In this document: in pieces, positions 10,464 to 23,120 of the stretch
Layout of the letters: each line of letters starts with the position of its first letter
How positions within the stretch are numbered: the first letter of the stretch is position 1
Assembly (NCBI GenBank): GCA_015179025.1
Contig: WHUX01000184.1
Coordinates: 40,576-104,575, forward strand
Length of the DNA stretch: 64,000 nucleotides
Source of the DNA: Terfezia claveryi
Taxonomy: Eukaryota; Ascomycota; Pezizomycetes; Pezizales; Pezizaceae
Reading direction: 5' to 3'
Position numbers and translations under genes: made by a program
The notes under the pieces: generated by a model
The model's database searches: none
The model's input: the letters and a program-made list of their open reading frames with translations, nothing else
What the model was told of the DNA's origin: nothing

Positions 10464-12976
10464 AAAAAACGAAAGCGAGAGAGCAAGGCGAAGTTCGACA
10501 ATAATGGCAGTCGAATTGAGACTAGAGGTCGACCAAAGAAGATAAGTATTTTACATACAGTGCCTCATTAGAAGACACTTCAAGCACAATAGGAGGCTGC
10601 GCCTAAGCTACAAGCTATACAACATTTGATTCAAGAAGGATTTGGGAGTCTGAGAGATTTTCTTCAAGCTTGGTTTAATAATCCGGTAATGAAGTCTCAA
10701 AGAGATAATTTTATATTAGCAGGAGCTCGAGAAATGATGGAGTTGTGGTTATCAGATGTTCTGGGAATAGAAAGTCCTGCGAGTTTAGAAGACCTTATAA
10801 GAACACAAGCAGAAAATAATGTCGACTGAGAGATTGAAGAACTCGCATGAGAACAAAGCTCAATTATGCGATATGTAAGAGGTTATACCCTAGCAAATAG
10901 GAGGATCATGGCAGGCCTTGAAGAAATGGAGATATACGTTCGAGGGAAGGCACCTATCTTCTGGGGATTATGTGAGAAGGTGGTACTTGGGAATGTTTCC
11001 AAAGGGAAAACATCGATAGTGGTTCTAAGCTCAATCTTGAGCTTGGTCAATAATCGTAATCAAAAGGTCAATGCATATCAAACCTTGGTGGGTGCATTCC
11101 TATATGCGAACCATATTTAAAAGGCCAGGTTGGAAGTATTGTACGAATTGGGGATTTGCTGTTCTTACACTCATTTGAATCATTGCTTTAAATAAATGTC
11201 AGATATTGTACAGTCTGATATAGGCAAAATGGCTTCTAAAAGAGCTATGAAATTAACATTAGACAATGTTAACCAGATGGTTAAAGTCAGGGATAGAAGC
11301 AGCACCAGACAATCCCTGATGGATAATAGTACCCGGAGTTTTGTATGTCCGGTGAGAGGACTGAGATTAGGGGTTCGATTCTTACCTAAAGAGTGGAAGA
11401 CAATAGGTGGAAGAATAAGATTGCAATACAGCGATTTGGGGCCTGAAGACAAGGCATTAGATTACATGAGTGCCTTTAGGAAATTTGTGCTCTATAGCCT
11501 TCTGGAGGGGGAATTAGGAAAGAATAAGCTTCCAGGTGGGAAGGTGTATGAGATGCTAATGGTAGAGGTGGTTGATTCGTCCAAAGAGTTTATATTTCAT
11601 TTAGGTCTATTACGTTCGGAACAAGCTTCCGTACAGGGAAACTTGGATAGAATTAATAATGGATTGTCAGAGCTGGGTTATTCGAAGCAGGATCTATGCA
11701 GTAGATTGTTTTTAGTAGGTGGGGATCAGGTATGTTGGTTTTATGGGACTGTATAGGGGCAGGATCAAGCTAACAGATGATTTGGGGTCAGGTATTGGAA
11801 GAACGTCTAAGAACAATATAAAAATTGAGGGAAAGTGATGTACTTGGGGAGAATTTTAGTGGAGTAATGGCTTTACTTGGGCCATTACATACGAGGATGA
11901 ATTATAAGCATTGTATGCTTAAAGGTCATTTGGGATCAAAAGATGGGTCTTTGGCTGGGAGTCTCTTCAGTTTCAACAAGATATTAAGGAGGCAGTATAT
12001 TGATGAGGGAGCAGGGAATTATTAGAATTGCATTGATTTCATGAAAGATTCCCTGGATGCCGTATTGCGAGAATTGTTGGTAACAAAGGCTTGTTATGAG
12101 AACTGGGAGCAGTTGAGAGTATGTGTGAAGAGTAATGAGTGCAACTGGGAAGCTTTAATTGAAGAGGTAGATAGTTTGCTAGAGTACTACTATATTCCCT
12201 TAGCAAGAGCAAAAAAGGATGAGGAATATGATAGGGTATTTGAAAATATATTGCTTTTCACTAGGCAAGAGTTGGAATTCCAGGCTTACTATAAAGCCAC
12301 AAGGTTAGGAGATGTGGGGGCAATGGAATATCTATTACAATTCTTGGGACCTCAATTTCTGGGTTCAAATCATTCAAAATATGCCAATGCTCTCATGGAA
12401 ATTAGAGTTGGGATGGCAGCGGAATGGTCAGAGGAACTGAAGGAAGTGGTTCGAGCGAATTGGGTAATAAATCCATGGGGAAAAAGGGGGAAGTTCTTAG
12501 GACTTGATGAGTTCATGAAAGAGCTGATAAGGGCATATAAACAGCAATACAACCCAGAAGCTTTAGAGAACCTAGATGAGTATATGAGAAAGGTCATTGC
12601 TCATTATATTGTTTACTTCATGCAGGTCAAGGAGGACATGAGGCATGCAATTGGGCTAAGGCAACATAGTGGGAATCATGTAAAATCAGATCGATCACCA
12701 GATGTGAGGGCCCTATTGGATGACTTATTAGATAAAAAATGGTTGATAGAAGTTAAAGGGAGAGGGAAGCCTGATGAAGGAGAAGGCTTTGTGGGACATC
12801 CGGAGGTGCGAGATATGATGGAAGCCAGTCTTGTCAAGATGATGGATGGGCAATGGTGGGGATCTTTTCTGGCGAGGTCCCTAGGGTGCATATGTATAAT
12901 GAAAATAGATGAAATGTTACTAGGAATAAGTGAGCAGGATATCATGGAGGTTGATCTTAGAGATATGGAGGAATAA
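10386..12976 (+). pseudogene. DUF6589-like protein with N-terminal AT-hook (candidate transposase), multiple stops
   Basis: One frame runs from ATG 10386 to 11729. A probable 47-bp intron (gtatgt at 11730 to cag at 11776) follows, then a second frame to the TAA at 12976, about 847 residues in all. The N-terminus is Lys-rich with an AT-hook, RGRPKK, near 10528. Segments resembling the DUF6589 family are NAYQTLVGAFLYANHI (11070-11117), LTLDNVNQMVKVRD (11250-11292), LFLVGGDQ (11706-11729), LHTRMNYK (11888-11911) and FLGSNHSKYANALMEI (about 12355-12402). The Asp of LTLDNVN and of GGDQ could be RNase H-fold catalytic residues (inference). About eight in-frame stops, each one transition from CAA, CAG, CGA or TGG, show decay. 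It is convergent with the helicase gene. The assignment rests on recalled family patterns. Confidence 0.65.
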
Positions 12977-13349
12977 GTGCCTGGTACTATTATTATATAC
13001 ATTGAAGTAGCTATATGAAAATGTAGGCAATCATGCAATCAAATAAATATCACTAAGTAGATGATGTAGTCCTTAATACTGTAGTTCTATTAGAAGCCCT
13101 AATAGTTACAGGACTAAATTCATATCCTGGAGCTTGAATGGTTTGCCATCGGGGTATAGCTAGAATAGCTGATTGTAATGGCTGGTTGGACTATTCAGTG
13201 AGTTCAGTAACTTCGGTAACGGTATTCCTGTGTAAAGGAGCTGTAGCTGTCTGGCTTGTTCTTCTTGAAGTTGAGAGAGTTATTTGTGGAGGTATATTTT
13301 CCTTATCTCTGGAAAAGCTTGGATTTTGAGAAGATATAGACCTCTCATA

Positions 13350-15214
13350 CTATATAAGAGCTTCAATGAGTTCTGATTTCCGGCCTGATACTGGTTGACT
13401 ACACTTTCTAAGAAAACCCTTGAGTTCAGGGACTGTATGAGAATAATAATGAGCCTCAAATCTTTTGGTTTGGGCCTCTAGTATATTAGTGATAGTAGAA
13501 GGAATTACTGGTTGAAGGGGTGTGGTAAGTTGGGTATCCTGAGAGCAGTCACCAATGATGCGAACATTTATTCTTTGAGAAGGTATTGTAGGTATTCCCA
13601 TAGTTGCGCTAGGTACATCCATATGATTCATGACAGTGTGGCAGATTGTTTCCGAGATTTGCAGACCTGTAGTAGACTTGTTTTAGTTTATAAAGCTGAA
13701 AAGGCAGGCAGTGGGCTTCGAACCATATAATTGGAACTATTTTGCATTAATTGTAAAGCCAGAGATTCTAAGGATGTGTTCTTTGGAGTGGATACCCCGG
13801 CAGTTACTGGCCAAAGATTCGATCTGTGCAGTTGAAAGACTGTATTCTAGTGTCAATATTCTGTGCATATTTTGTAGAAGTGCTTCATACAAGGTATATC
13901 TGAGGCTTATAATACAACTTTTGACAGCTGCATGCAAAGTAGAAGATGCATGAGAAAAGGTTGATGCAGGTCGAATTGGTATTGTGAAGTGAGAAACTGC
14001 ATCCAAAAAGCCAGGTACTAACCTAGTAATTGCCTCAGATGCTCCACAATTGTCACAGCAGGTACTTGGTGATGGACAATTGTATTCTTTATCCCCATAG
14101 AATCCTAATATTATCTTCTGGCAACACTTGATCTGATTTGGCGTATTGATGAATTTAAATAAGCCAATATCCAGTTGATTCCTCTTGTTGTCATCTTTGG
14201 GTTCGCCATCGGGATTTCTTTTCTTAGGATTATGACCGCCTCCTTTATGCGACCCAAACCATTCTTTTTCTGCGAAAAGAATATAAATGCCTTGCAGATT
14301 AGGATCGCGTGCACAACGTCCAAACCGTTGATACAAGGTATCCAGGTTGCCGAGTTCTTTAACTCGCCATTGAATAACTCTCTGAACCCGCTGGTCATTA
14401 ACACCCATGCCCCATACTGAAGTAGCCACCAATATACGACATTCGCTATTCATCCAGTCCCTCTGAATATGCCTTTTGGCTGTTGCGGAAAGAGTAGCAT
14501 GATAGACTGCAATTACCTTCTCACTGACAGCTCAAATATCGCAATCCCAGTCTGGTATGTAATGGTAATCCGGCCTTAGATATGTTGCTTGAGGTAATAG
14601 GCTACGCAATTATGCAGCTACTCCGTGAGCTGTAAGCTTCTGATTGACATAAACAATGGTCAAGCGAATTTGAGTATAATGACTGGTCTGAGGTACCAGG
14701 AAATCTAAGTCCTTTTGACCAAGCATACCTATTCCCTAGATTTCTTGCACTACATAAAACAGATTAGGTCGGTCAATGCCCTCTATAATATATATGCCCT
14801 CTTTTGATATTCCCAAATGTGAGCGTATCCTCTGCATTACTCCTGGACTTGCTCTAGCAGTACATGCCGCAAAGGGAACATCCTGCAAAGAATTGCGGAT
14901 GGTATCCAGCTTTGCAAAAGCTGGTCTGAATTCAGTTCCCCTATTAAAGAAATATGTCAGATTTGATAGGCAAACTGCTCGGAAGCAACCGGATGAAACA
15001 TGCCAAACTGGCTTGTGGATGCTCTAGAAGCAAGTTTGAATACCCAAAAAACATTGGATTATATACCATGTTGGGATAATATGATATTCATCAACAACTA
15101 TAAAGCCGATCTGAGTTCTCAACTCTTGCCCATGTTTAAAGATCAATTTTTGTAATGCACTGTCCCGATCTAGTAATTTCTCTAGTGCTAGATACACTAT
15201 AAACAATATTTGTG
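13350..15214 (-). pseudogene. RecQ-type DNA helicase, 3' part (split by gypsy insertion), with Zn-binding and SAP-like regions
   Basis: This continues the frame of 23641-24022 without shift once the gypsy element and one TSD copy are removed. Visible in order are motif II as VVDEYH (near 15090), a segment with RPNLFYVV (near 14760), GMGVND and the arginine-finger motif QRFGRCARD (14300-14410), and a RecQ zinc-binding cysteine cluster (CC...CPSPSTCCDNCG, 14040-14130). A SAP-like helix pair (VPELKGFLRKCSQPVSGRKS) lies at about 13360-13430. Several TAG, TAA and TGA codons interrupt it. After the TAG at 13350 the frame stays protein-like for about 50 codons (DKENIPPQ), so the true end may be nearer 13.1 kb. 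The family unwinds DNA 3'-5'; here it probably serves element mobility (inference). Confidence 0.75.
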
Positions 15215-15219
15215 AGAAT

Positions 15220-15739
15220 TGTAACAACCGTGTGTTCAGTTGTCATCACCTGCGATCGCAGGTGATGGGTTATTGTTATCGTTACCTTTTCCTTGGCTTC
15301 CGAGATAGGGAAGCTTATTTCCCCCATTGCCCTGACCGAGTTATGTATATATAGAGCCTGTCCCTCGTACTGTCATTGGATCCCCATCCAACGTTTTGTA
15401 TACCTAATACAGGACCTTGCTTCCCCCAGCGCTTGTGCACCTCCCTTGTGCACATCCTTGTCTCGAACAAACAACTCTGCAGTACAGCTGCCTCCCTTGA
15501 CACACGCGGCAACTACCTCCGCGTGTCTCGTATCCCTTGCCCTCTGCCTTTCTTGCCTCTTGCCTCTTGCCCTTGCCCCCCGTCTCTGTCTTCCCCTGGT
15601 CACACACGTAGCGTTCCTACGTGTGTCTTACCCTAGCCTCTCCCCAGATCACACACGTAGCACTCCTATGTGTGCGATTGCCCCTTGCCACTTCCCCGGT
15701 GTACCCCTTGGTCGCCTTACCCCCAGAGCCGTTGTTACA
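15220..15739 (+). repeat. 5' LTR of gypsy copy 2
   Basis: Begins tgtaacaaccgtgtgttcag and ends ccgttgttaca. It contains the palindrome cacctgcgatcgcaggtg and a TATA-like tatatatag at about 15344-15353, likely the promoter for the element transcript. Two acacacgtag palindromes lie in the downstream half. The sequence just after it, acgttggatc, may belong to the primer-binding site. Confidence 0.9.
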
Positions 15740-15775
15740 TTACGTTGGATCTTCTCGACCAACTGGTACGCTGTC

Positions 15776-16942
15776 ATGTCCGGAACCCCTCCACCCGCTG
15801 TCAGGTTTCAAACCTGGAGGAACTCCCCTATACCCTCAGGCCCGAACGAATTGAATGCCTATCGTCGAGAGATCATCAACATCTTCGAGGCTATGGATGC
15901 CATCGGGGCTGAATTCGGCAACAGCATGGCCGTGGCCGAACGAAAGCTGAGATCCACCGACGAAGAGATCATGGTCCTCCAGACGGATCTCGACCATGTG
16001 AACCTTGCCCTAGCTACCGAACGGACTACAGTACAAAACCTCGGCCGCGCGCTGGCGAATCTGGCTATCCCTACGCCAACTACCACCGCCAAAACGGAAA
16101 GTATCCCCACCCCCCCTAAGTTCAATGGGGATAGGGCTCGTCTACGAGCCTAGAAAAATGCGGTGTACTTGAAGTTGAGCGGGGATTCGGCTAGGTTTCC
16201 GTCAGAACAACACCGCCTGGCCTATGTGTTTGCCCTGCTGGAGGGCAAGGCCACGGATCAAATTCAGCCGTATGTGCTCGAGACAAGAATCAAGCTCGAC
16301 AACGTCTCAGCCTTGTTTGTTATCTTAGATCGGGCATTCGGAGATCCTGATGCAGTAGGGACGGCCAGGCGAGTGCTCCGGGCACTGAGACAGCACAAGT
16401 GAGAGCTGTCTACTTACATTGCAGAGTTCTCGAGGCTGGCCGCAGAGGTAAGGTGGAACGACCAGGCTAAGTTCGAGCAATTCCAGGAGGGGCTCAGCGA
16501 TGAGCTCCAACAAGCCATGGTTACCCTCCCCGCAGTTGATACCCTTGAGGAGTTGATCGACCAGGCCTCTCGGGTAGAACAGCAGATGTCCCGGCTCCGC
16601 AACCACCCCCCGTTCAGGCCAGCACTCCGTCTCCCACCACTCCAGCAACACCATGCCACCAAAGCAGATCAGGCCCCTGCCCCCGCCAATCAACCAGCAC
16701 ACCCATCGTTGGTAGCAGGAGGGCCCACCCCCATGGATTTATCATCAGGCAGACCCCGCCTGACCCAAGAAGAGAGGGAACGCCGCCAGAATAATAGGCT
16801 ATGCATAGCCTGTGGGAAGGCTGACCACTTCATTGCAGCTTGCCCCCTTCGAAAGAATCGCTCCCTCGCCATCTACGCCATATCCGAATCACGGATCGAA
16901 GAAGCTGGTGAAGAGTCGGGAAAAGGAGAGTCCCTTGCCTAG
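15776..16942 (+). pseudogene. gag: gypsy copy 2 gag with two nonsense codons
   Basis: The frame opens at ATG 15776, 36 bp after the LTR, and runs 388 codons to 16942 with only two stops: TAG at 16151-16153 (copy 1 indicates Trp) and TGA at 16400-16402 (CGA expected). The N-terminal half is helical (TDLDHVNLALATERTTVQ), followed by a retrotransposon gag core (FSRLAAEVRWNDQAKFEQF) and a CCHC knuckle, CIACGKADHFIAACPL, at about residues 342-357. It forms the particle capsid and binds RNA in the family. Pol starts in another frame 42 bp later, so intact members may use frameshifting or reinitiation. Confidence 0.85.
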
Positions 16943-18435
16943 TTACTGACACTAGCAAGGGACCTGCCCAGGGTCATTTATCTTTGTCTGCATTTTCTTT
17001 GCCTACATCTATGTCTGTTGATGAGTCTCGTCTGTTTGGCGAGCACTTCGTTGTACCTATAACTGTCAAGTTCAATGATAAAACAGTGGTTACATCAGCT
17101 CTCATAGATTGTGGTACTTCAGGAATAGCATTCATTGACCAGACCTTCGTCAGTAGAAACTCTATACCAACCTCCAAGCTAAAAACCCCTCGCCTTCTTG
17201 ATGTCATTGACGGCCGTCCTATCTCTTCTGGGGGATTACTGACCTCGCATGCCTGCCCAGCGCTATGGGTGATCACTCGGAAGATCTCCCAATGTTCGTA
17301 ACTAAGCTAAAGTATTCAATTGTCCTTGGGATCCCTTGGCTTAGGATGCAGGATGTATCAGTCAGTTTCGGCTCTTACACCCTGCGATTCAACAGCTCTT
17401 ATTGCAAAAAACACTGTGGAGATCCAAAAACCACTGTCACTGGGCTGTGCGCATTGCCACCCCCAATAATCCACCCGACTCAGGTGGTACTCCCGCCTGC
17501 ACACATCAATGCCACCATTCCCTCTGTTTCCCTAGTTTCCCTGGTTACCCCTGTTCCCCCAGTCTCCCCGATATCCCCCACCCCCCGCAAAACCCCTGAA
17601 TATTAACTTTATTAGAGCAGAGGCCTTCACTCATCTTACCAGGAGGCATAAGCTCAAGGCGCATACCCTCTCAATTTATGAGATCAATCTGGAAATTAAC
17701 AAGACCAGGTCCAAGGAGGAGTGGAAATCCTTGGTTCCGAATGAGTACCATAAGTTTATTGATTTGTTCTCAGAGAAGGCCACGGAAAAGCTAGCCCCCC
17801 ATCGACCATACGACCACACAATCTCGTTGATTGAAGGAAAAACTCCCCCTTATGGCCCCCTCTATGGAATGTCCCGAGTGGAATTGGAGGCCCTGAAGAA
17901 GTACCTGGAGGAAAACTTGAATAAGAGCTTCATTCGGCACAGCTCTTCCCCGGTGGGTGCTCCTGTACTGTTCGTGAAGAAATCGGATGGATCTCTTCGG
18001 TTGTGTTTTGATTATCGTGGCCTGAACGAGATAACGGTCAAAAACAGGTACCCCTTACCTCTAATTCAGGAGACATTAGCCAGGCTTTCCAAGGCAAAAT
18101 GGTTCACCAAATTGGACTTGAGAGGGGCGTACAACCTGGTACGGATCGCTGAGGGTGAGGAGTGGAAAACTGCCTTCCGGACACGTTACAGCCACTTCGA
18201 GTACAACGTCATGCCCTTTGGCTTAACCAATGCCCCGGCCTCTTTCCAACACTTTATTAACGACACTCTGCGAGACTTCCTGGATGTGTTCTGCATGGCT
18301 TACCTCGACGATATCTTGATCTATTCAAATACTCTGGCAGAGCACAAAATCCATATCAGGCAAGTCTTGGAGAAGCTGGAGCAGGCTGGGCTGTACCTTA
18401 AGCCTGAAAAATGCGAATTCCATGTCCAAGAAGTA

Positions 18436-20687
18436 CTGTATATGACGGGGAAGCGGGACACGACAGGGAAGCGGGACAATTTCGGCTAGATACATGCAAG
18501 TAGAAAAAAAGATACAAAATTCAATTCCGGCGCGGCCTCAATACTCGCTGCTGCTGAGGTGGGTTTGAGGGTACCCTGCGGAGCCTAGGAGCGGGTGTGG
18601 GTGTAGGGGGTACAGAGCTTGTGGTTCTATGGCCTGGTATAGTCCCCGGAGTCCGAACATAGATAGTACTGCCTTCAGAGCCACTTTCAATGCTCTCATA
18701 TTCGGTATCATCAGCCCGAAAACTCGGACCTGATGCGCACGATGATGATGATGAGCTGATAGAAATGCAGGTAGTAGTGGTTGGACGGTTGGACCTTGGT
18801 GGGCGGTTGAATGTGACCGTTTTGGAGGGGCCTGTGCATTGTTTCCTTGGCGTCTTCGGTGTGGACTGCTGGGCCAGTTGTGCGCGACGTAGCTTCAACA
18901 AATCCTCCCCAGTGATAGCCTTAGCTTGTGTGAGCTTTGTACGCTTTCTTGCCTCCTTTGCTTCCTCTACCTTAATTGCCAATGCCGCCTCAATCTGCTT
19001 TGCTCGGTCTTCTCCAAGATACCCCCGTGTCAAACTACCAATAGCTGCATTAGCTAGTTTGTCAACTAATACTTGAAGTTCAGGGTCATCTATAGCTTTC
19101 AGATACTGTTGTATTTGCTGGTGAAGGTGACGGACTCCTCGGTTATTAGCAGGAGTGGCTGGAACTCCTCCAGTTGTAATAGATATTAATGGAGCTTTTG
19201 GATCAGCTGCTGCAGTACCAGTATATTGACCTAAAACTCGACGTGGATTGAATGGATGAATCCCTGTAGTTTCGAATGCAGACAGAATATTTTTGAGTAT
19301 ATATGCTGATATTCGAGCCTCACGGAAGTGTCTAATTAGTATTAGTAGTAGCTCAATATTGATAGACGCTTATACACTTTAGGGTCTTGGTATTCGACTA
19401 GATACTTACGGGAGGAAATTTCTCTTACTAATTGCTTCTCCAGTTAAGCGTAAATGATCCTCTACTCGATGTCCATAATATTTTTGCAAAGGTCCAAATA
19501 GTCCGACATCTAGAGGCTGGAGAATATGTGTGGTATGTGGTGGTAGGCAAAAGAGCTCAATTTGGTTTTTACTACAAAACCGAAGAAAGTCCATACTGAA
19601 ATGTGAGTTGTGTTCATCAACAACTAGTAAACGCTTTTTATTTGGATTCCTCATACTAAAGTCCATTAGTTAATAATAAAAATTAAAAGGATAAGTAGAT
19701 TATAAGTACCGCTTCCGAGTAAGAGGATCAAATAATAAACGTAAATATTCCAAACCAAGAACTTGATTTGTCCAACCTTTAAGTGAAACAGAGAACACTG
19801 TATCTTTATATTTTTCATCAAGATAATTATGCCATTGTGCGAGCTGTGATTTACCCTTATAGATAATCATGGGAGGTAGAAAGGTTCCATCAGCTGCAAC
19901 TGTCTCTATCGCGGTAATTAATTCCCGGTTGCCATCTTTCATTAAAGGTGGACTCTTTCTGCCTCGCACACAAATCACCTTGACACGAGCAGACTTTCCC
20001 ATTTGTAGGCCCTTTTCATCCATATTGTATAGATTGTATGGTTTGATGGCATTTTGCTTTATTAGAGGACCAAGAATATCGAATGACTGCTTAAGCAGCT
20101 TCGGATCTGAGCTCACGATTCGCTGCTTTTTAACTTGTGTACTGAACTTAGATGCAAGGTGTGGATGGCGATCTAAAAACCGACTAATCCAGTGCTTCCC
20201 CAAGCGTGCTGTTTGTTCTATTTGGCCTTCCCGCTCCGCTAATATCCTCAAAGCAGTTTCTCGCACACTATCCACTCGCATCGGAAAACCACGACGATCC
20301 ATATCTTCAATTTGCCTGACTACAGACTGCTCCTCAGCTGCCCCCAGTGTCTGATCCAACTCGTGTGCCTTTCGCCTTGACTTGCGACCTTTTAAACGGG
20401 CATGCACCGTACTTTTGGGCAATCCTTGGCTCTCAGCCGCCTGACGTATGCTTGGGTACTTACCTGTCTTATATCCCTGAATTGCCTTAGCAATATCAGC
20501 CTCGATTGCCGCTTCTTTAAGTTGACGTGGTTTAACTCGTCCCATATTGCTACTTTGGTCGTTGGCAAGTTGTCCAGAGTATTACTTGTCGCGGGGTGGG
20601 GCTTAAAAGGCGGGGCAATGCAGAAAAAGCAATATGAGACATTGTGTCCCGCATCCCTGTCGTGTCTCGCTTCCCCGTCATATACAG
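18436..20687 (-). mobile_element. pogo-type (Tc1/mariner superfamily) transposon nested in gypsy RT
   Basis: A 2252-bp element whose ends read ctgtatatgacggggaagcg inward from both sides. The inverted repeats run about 45 bp with few mismatches and contain two gaagcgggaca-like subrepeats. It is flanked by TA at 18434-18435 and 20688-20689. Removing it restores the gypsy sequence gaagtaaaatacg. It is the innermost and so most recent layer of the nest. It holds one transposase gene with two introns and no stop, so it may be autonomous. Confidence 0.95.
18521..20545 (-). CDS. pogo-like DDE transposase, 630 aa, two introns, apparently intact
   Basis: Exons on minus are 20545-19710, 19655-19410 and 19331-18521. 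Introns of 54 bp (19709-19656; gtactt...tttag) and 78 bp (19409-19332; gtaagt...attag) each contain a ctaa-type branch sequence. Splicing joins codons cleanly (RKR|MRNP and FLP|HFREAR), giving 630 residues. An N-terminal psq-type HTH (residues 5-50, SIRQAAESQGLPKSTVHARL) precedes a CENP-B-type HTH (about 65-135, KHWISRFLDRHPHLASKF). The DDE_1 domain has NMDEKG, VVDEHNSHFS and LQPLDVGLFGPL as the three acidic positions (D-D-D). The C-terminal tail is low complexity and basic (VLRPRRN). It cuts and pastes the flanking element at TA sites in the nucleus. No frameshift or stop was found. Confidence 0.9.
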
Positions 20688-23104
20688 TAAAATACGTGGG
20701 CTTGATCATAACTACGGAAGGTATTAGGATGGACCCCGCCAAAGTTACTGTAATACAAGAGTAGGAAACCCCAGCCAATTTGAAGGATGTGCAAGCCTTC
20801 CTAGGATTTGCTAACTTCTACCGCCGATTTATCCTAGGTTACTTAAGGATCGCGGCACCCCTAACGGCCCTGACGAAAACGAAGGTAGAAGCTGGTTCAC
20901 ACCTGACGAAAAGGGCCTTCCACTGGAATCCAGAAGCCCAATCCACCTTCCAGAACCTCAAGGAAGCTTTCTGCTTAGCACCGATCCTGGCCCATTTCAA
21001 CCCCGAACAGGAGTGTGTCGTCGAAACCGATGCCTCCGACTATGTCTCTGCAGGAATCCTGTCCCAGAACGACAATAACGGCATCCTCCACCCAGTGGCA
21101 TACTTCTCAAAAAAGCACTCCCCGGCGGAGTGTAATTATGAAATCTATGATAAGGAGTTAATGGCCATTGTGCGAGCGTTCGAGGAGTGGAGGCCACACC
21201 TAGAGTCAGCCAAGGGGAATATCGAGGTGCTATCCGAGCATAAGAATCTTGAGTACTTCACCACCACTAAGCTGCTGAACCGACGGCAGGCTAGATGGTC
21301 AGAGTTCTTATCTCGATTCAACTTCAAGATCAAGTATCGGCCTGGAAAAGCTGGGGGTAAGCCGGACGCACTGACTAGGAGATCAGGAGATCTCCCTAAA
21401 GGGGGGATGAAAGGCTGAAGTACCAAAATTAGGTGGTACTGAAACCTGAAAATCTCGACCTAGCGGCCAATAGCCTCGCTGAGGCTGATGCTAAAGCTGA
21501 AGTGAACCCCGGAGCAGATCTCCTTCGGCGGATACGACGGGCATATGCGGAGGACGACCTGGTTAAGGATATAATTGCCATAGTGGAGTCCGGACAGCGC
21601 CGTCACACCAAGATTTCCCTAGCCGATTGCACCACCCAGGACGGCCTCTTATACCACCTAGATCGGCTCTATATACCTGAAGGGGAGCTGCGGTTGCAGC
21701 TTTTCAAGGAACACCATGATACCCTAGCTGCGGGTCATCCTGGGGTAGCTAAAACGTTAGAGCTGCTAGCTAGGCAATATACATGGATTGACCAATGGAA
21801 GGAGGTGGAGCAGTACATACGGAACTGCCATGTTTGCAAGCGTGCTAAGCCTACCCGTCATGCTCCTTATAGGACCCTGAAGCCCCTGGAGATCCCAGAC
21901 CAACCTTGGTAACATCTAACCATAGACTTTGTGACTGGGTTGCCGGAGGATTCGGGGTTTAATGCTATTCTTATGGTAGTAGACCACTTGACTATAATGA
22001 GGCATGTTATACCTTGCCATGATACCTGTTCGGCCCGGGACCTCACCGGCCTCTACCTCAACCATGTATTCCGCTACTATGGTCTCCCCAAGTCAGTCGT
22101 CTCGGACCGCAGCCCCCAATTCGTCTTGGACTTCTGGAAGGTATTCTGCGAGCTTCTAGGAATCAATGTACACCTCTCCATGGTATATCACCCCTAAACA
22201 GATGGTCAGTCCGAGCGAATGAATGCGATCATGTAGCAGTACCTGAGAGCATACGTCAATTACCAGCAAAACAACTGGGTTTTGCTGCTGGCAACCTGTG
22301 AGTTCGCCGCTAACAACCATTTCTCGGAGACTCTAAAAACCTCCCCGTTCCTGGCCAATTATGGCTGGCACCCTCATTTGGTGGACTCCCTAGCACCCCT
22401 GGAAAAGCCTAGGGAGAACACCCCAGCTAAGGAGTTCGCCACGGAGATTGCTGAGTTGCACTCCACCCTAAAGGCCGAACTGGTATATGCTCAAGCCAGG
22501 CAAGCGGAGTATGCCAACGGATCACGGTTGCCAGCCCCCAGGTATCAGCCAGGAGATAAGGTATGGCTCTCCAGCAGGCACTTCCGAACAGAACGGCTAT
22601 CTCGCAAGCTGGATCACAAGTTCCTAGGCCACTATAAGGTATTAGCAGCTGTGGGCACTCATGCTTATCGGCTGAGGTTTCTCAAGGATATCAAGCGCCA
22701 TCAGGTCGTTCATGTCTCGGAGATCGAGCCAGCTGCCGACGATCCCCTTCCTAAGCAAAAGCACCCTCCACCTCCTCCAGTGGTGATTGCAGGTAAAGAG
22801 GAGTGGGAGGTTGAGGAGGTACTGGACTCAAGGAAACACTACGGACGAGTTCAGTATAAGGTCAAGTGGTTAGGGGATGAGGAGACTACCTGGCAACCTG
22901 TGGAGGACTTGGAGAATGCGCAAGATTTGGTCACCCTGTTCCACCAACGATACTCGAGGAAGCCTCGCCCAGTTGAATGATGTCAGACCTTTTGCATTCT
23001 TGTTGTTGTTTGGAGTTGGAGTTCTTGTTTCTACCGTTGTTGTTGTCTTCTGTATTGATTTTGCCGGTTATTGTGCCCAGGCCTCCTAGTCGCTGGAGCT
23101 CCAG

Positions 23105-23120
23105 CCTAAAGGGGGGATAG
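23105..23120 (+). other. Polypurine tract of gypsy copy 2
   Basis: cctaaaggggggatag lies immediately before the 3' LTR at 23121. In this family it primes plus-strand DNA synthesis. Confidence 0.8.

Larger units (their letters stand above)
16984..22980 (+). pseudogene. pol: gypsy copy 2 pol: protease, RT, RNase H, integrase, chromodomain (broken)
   Basis: Protease motif ALIDCGTSG lies near 17098-17124. RT has CMAYLDDILIYS at 18291-18326, so the catalytic YLDD is kept. After the pogo insertion (18436-20687), RNase H shows VETDASDY (21020) and YDKELMAIV (21145). Integrase shows an HHCC zinc region (HHDTLAAGHPG...CHVCKRAKP, 21712-21850) and DDE core segments (VVDHL, VVSDRSPQF). A C-terminal chromodomain (EVEEVLDSRKHYGRVQYKVK) spans about 22807-22960, which would target insertion to marked chromatin. 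Two compensating one-base indels lie near 17235 and 17590. Stops occur at 20762, 21910 and 22195, among others. Dead copy. Confidence 0.9.
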
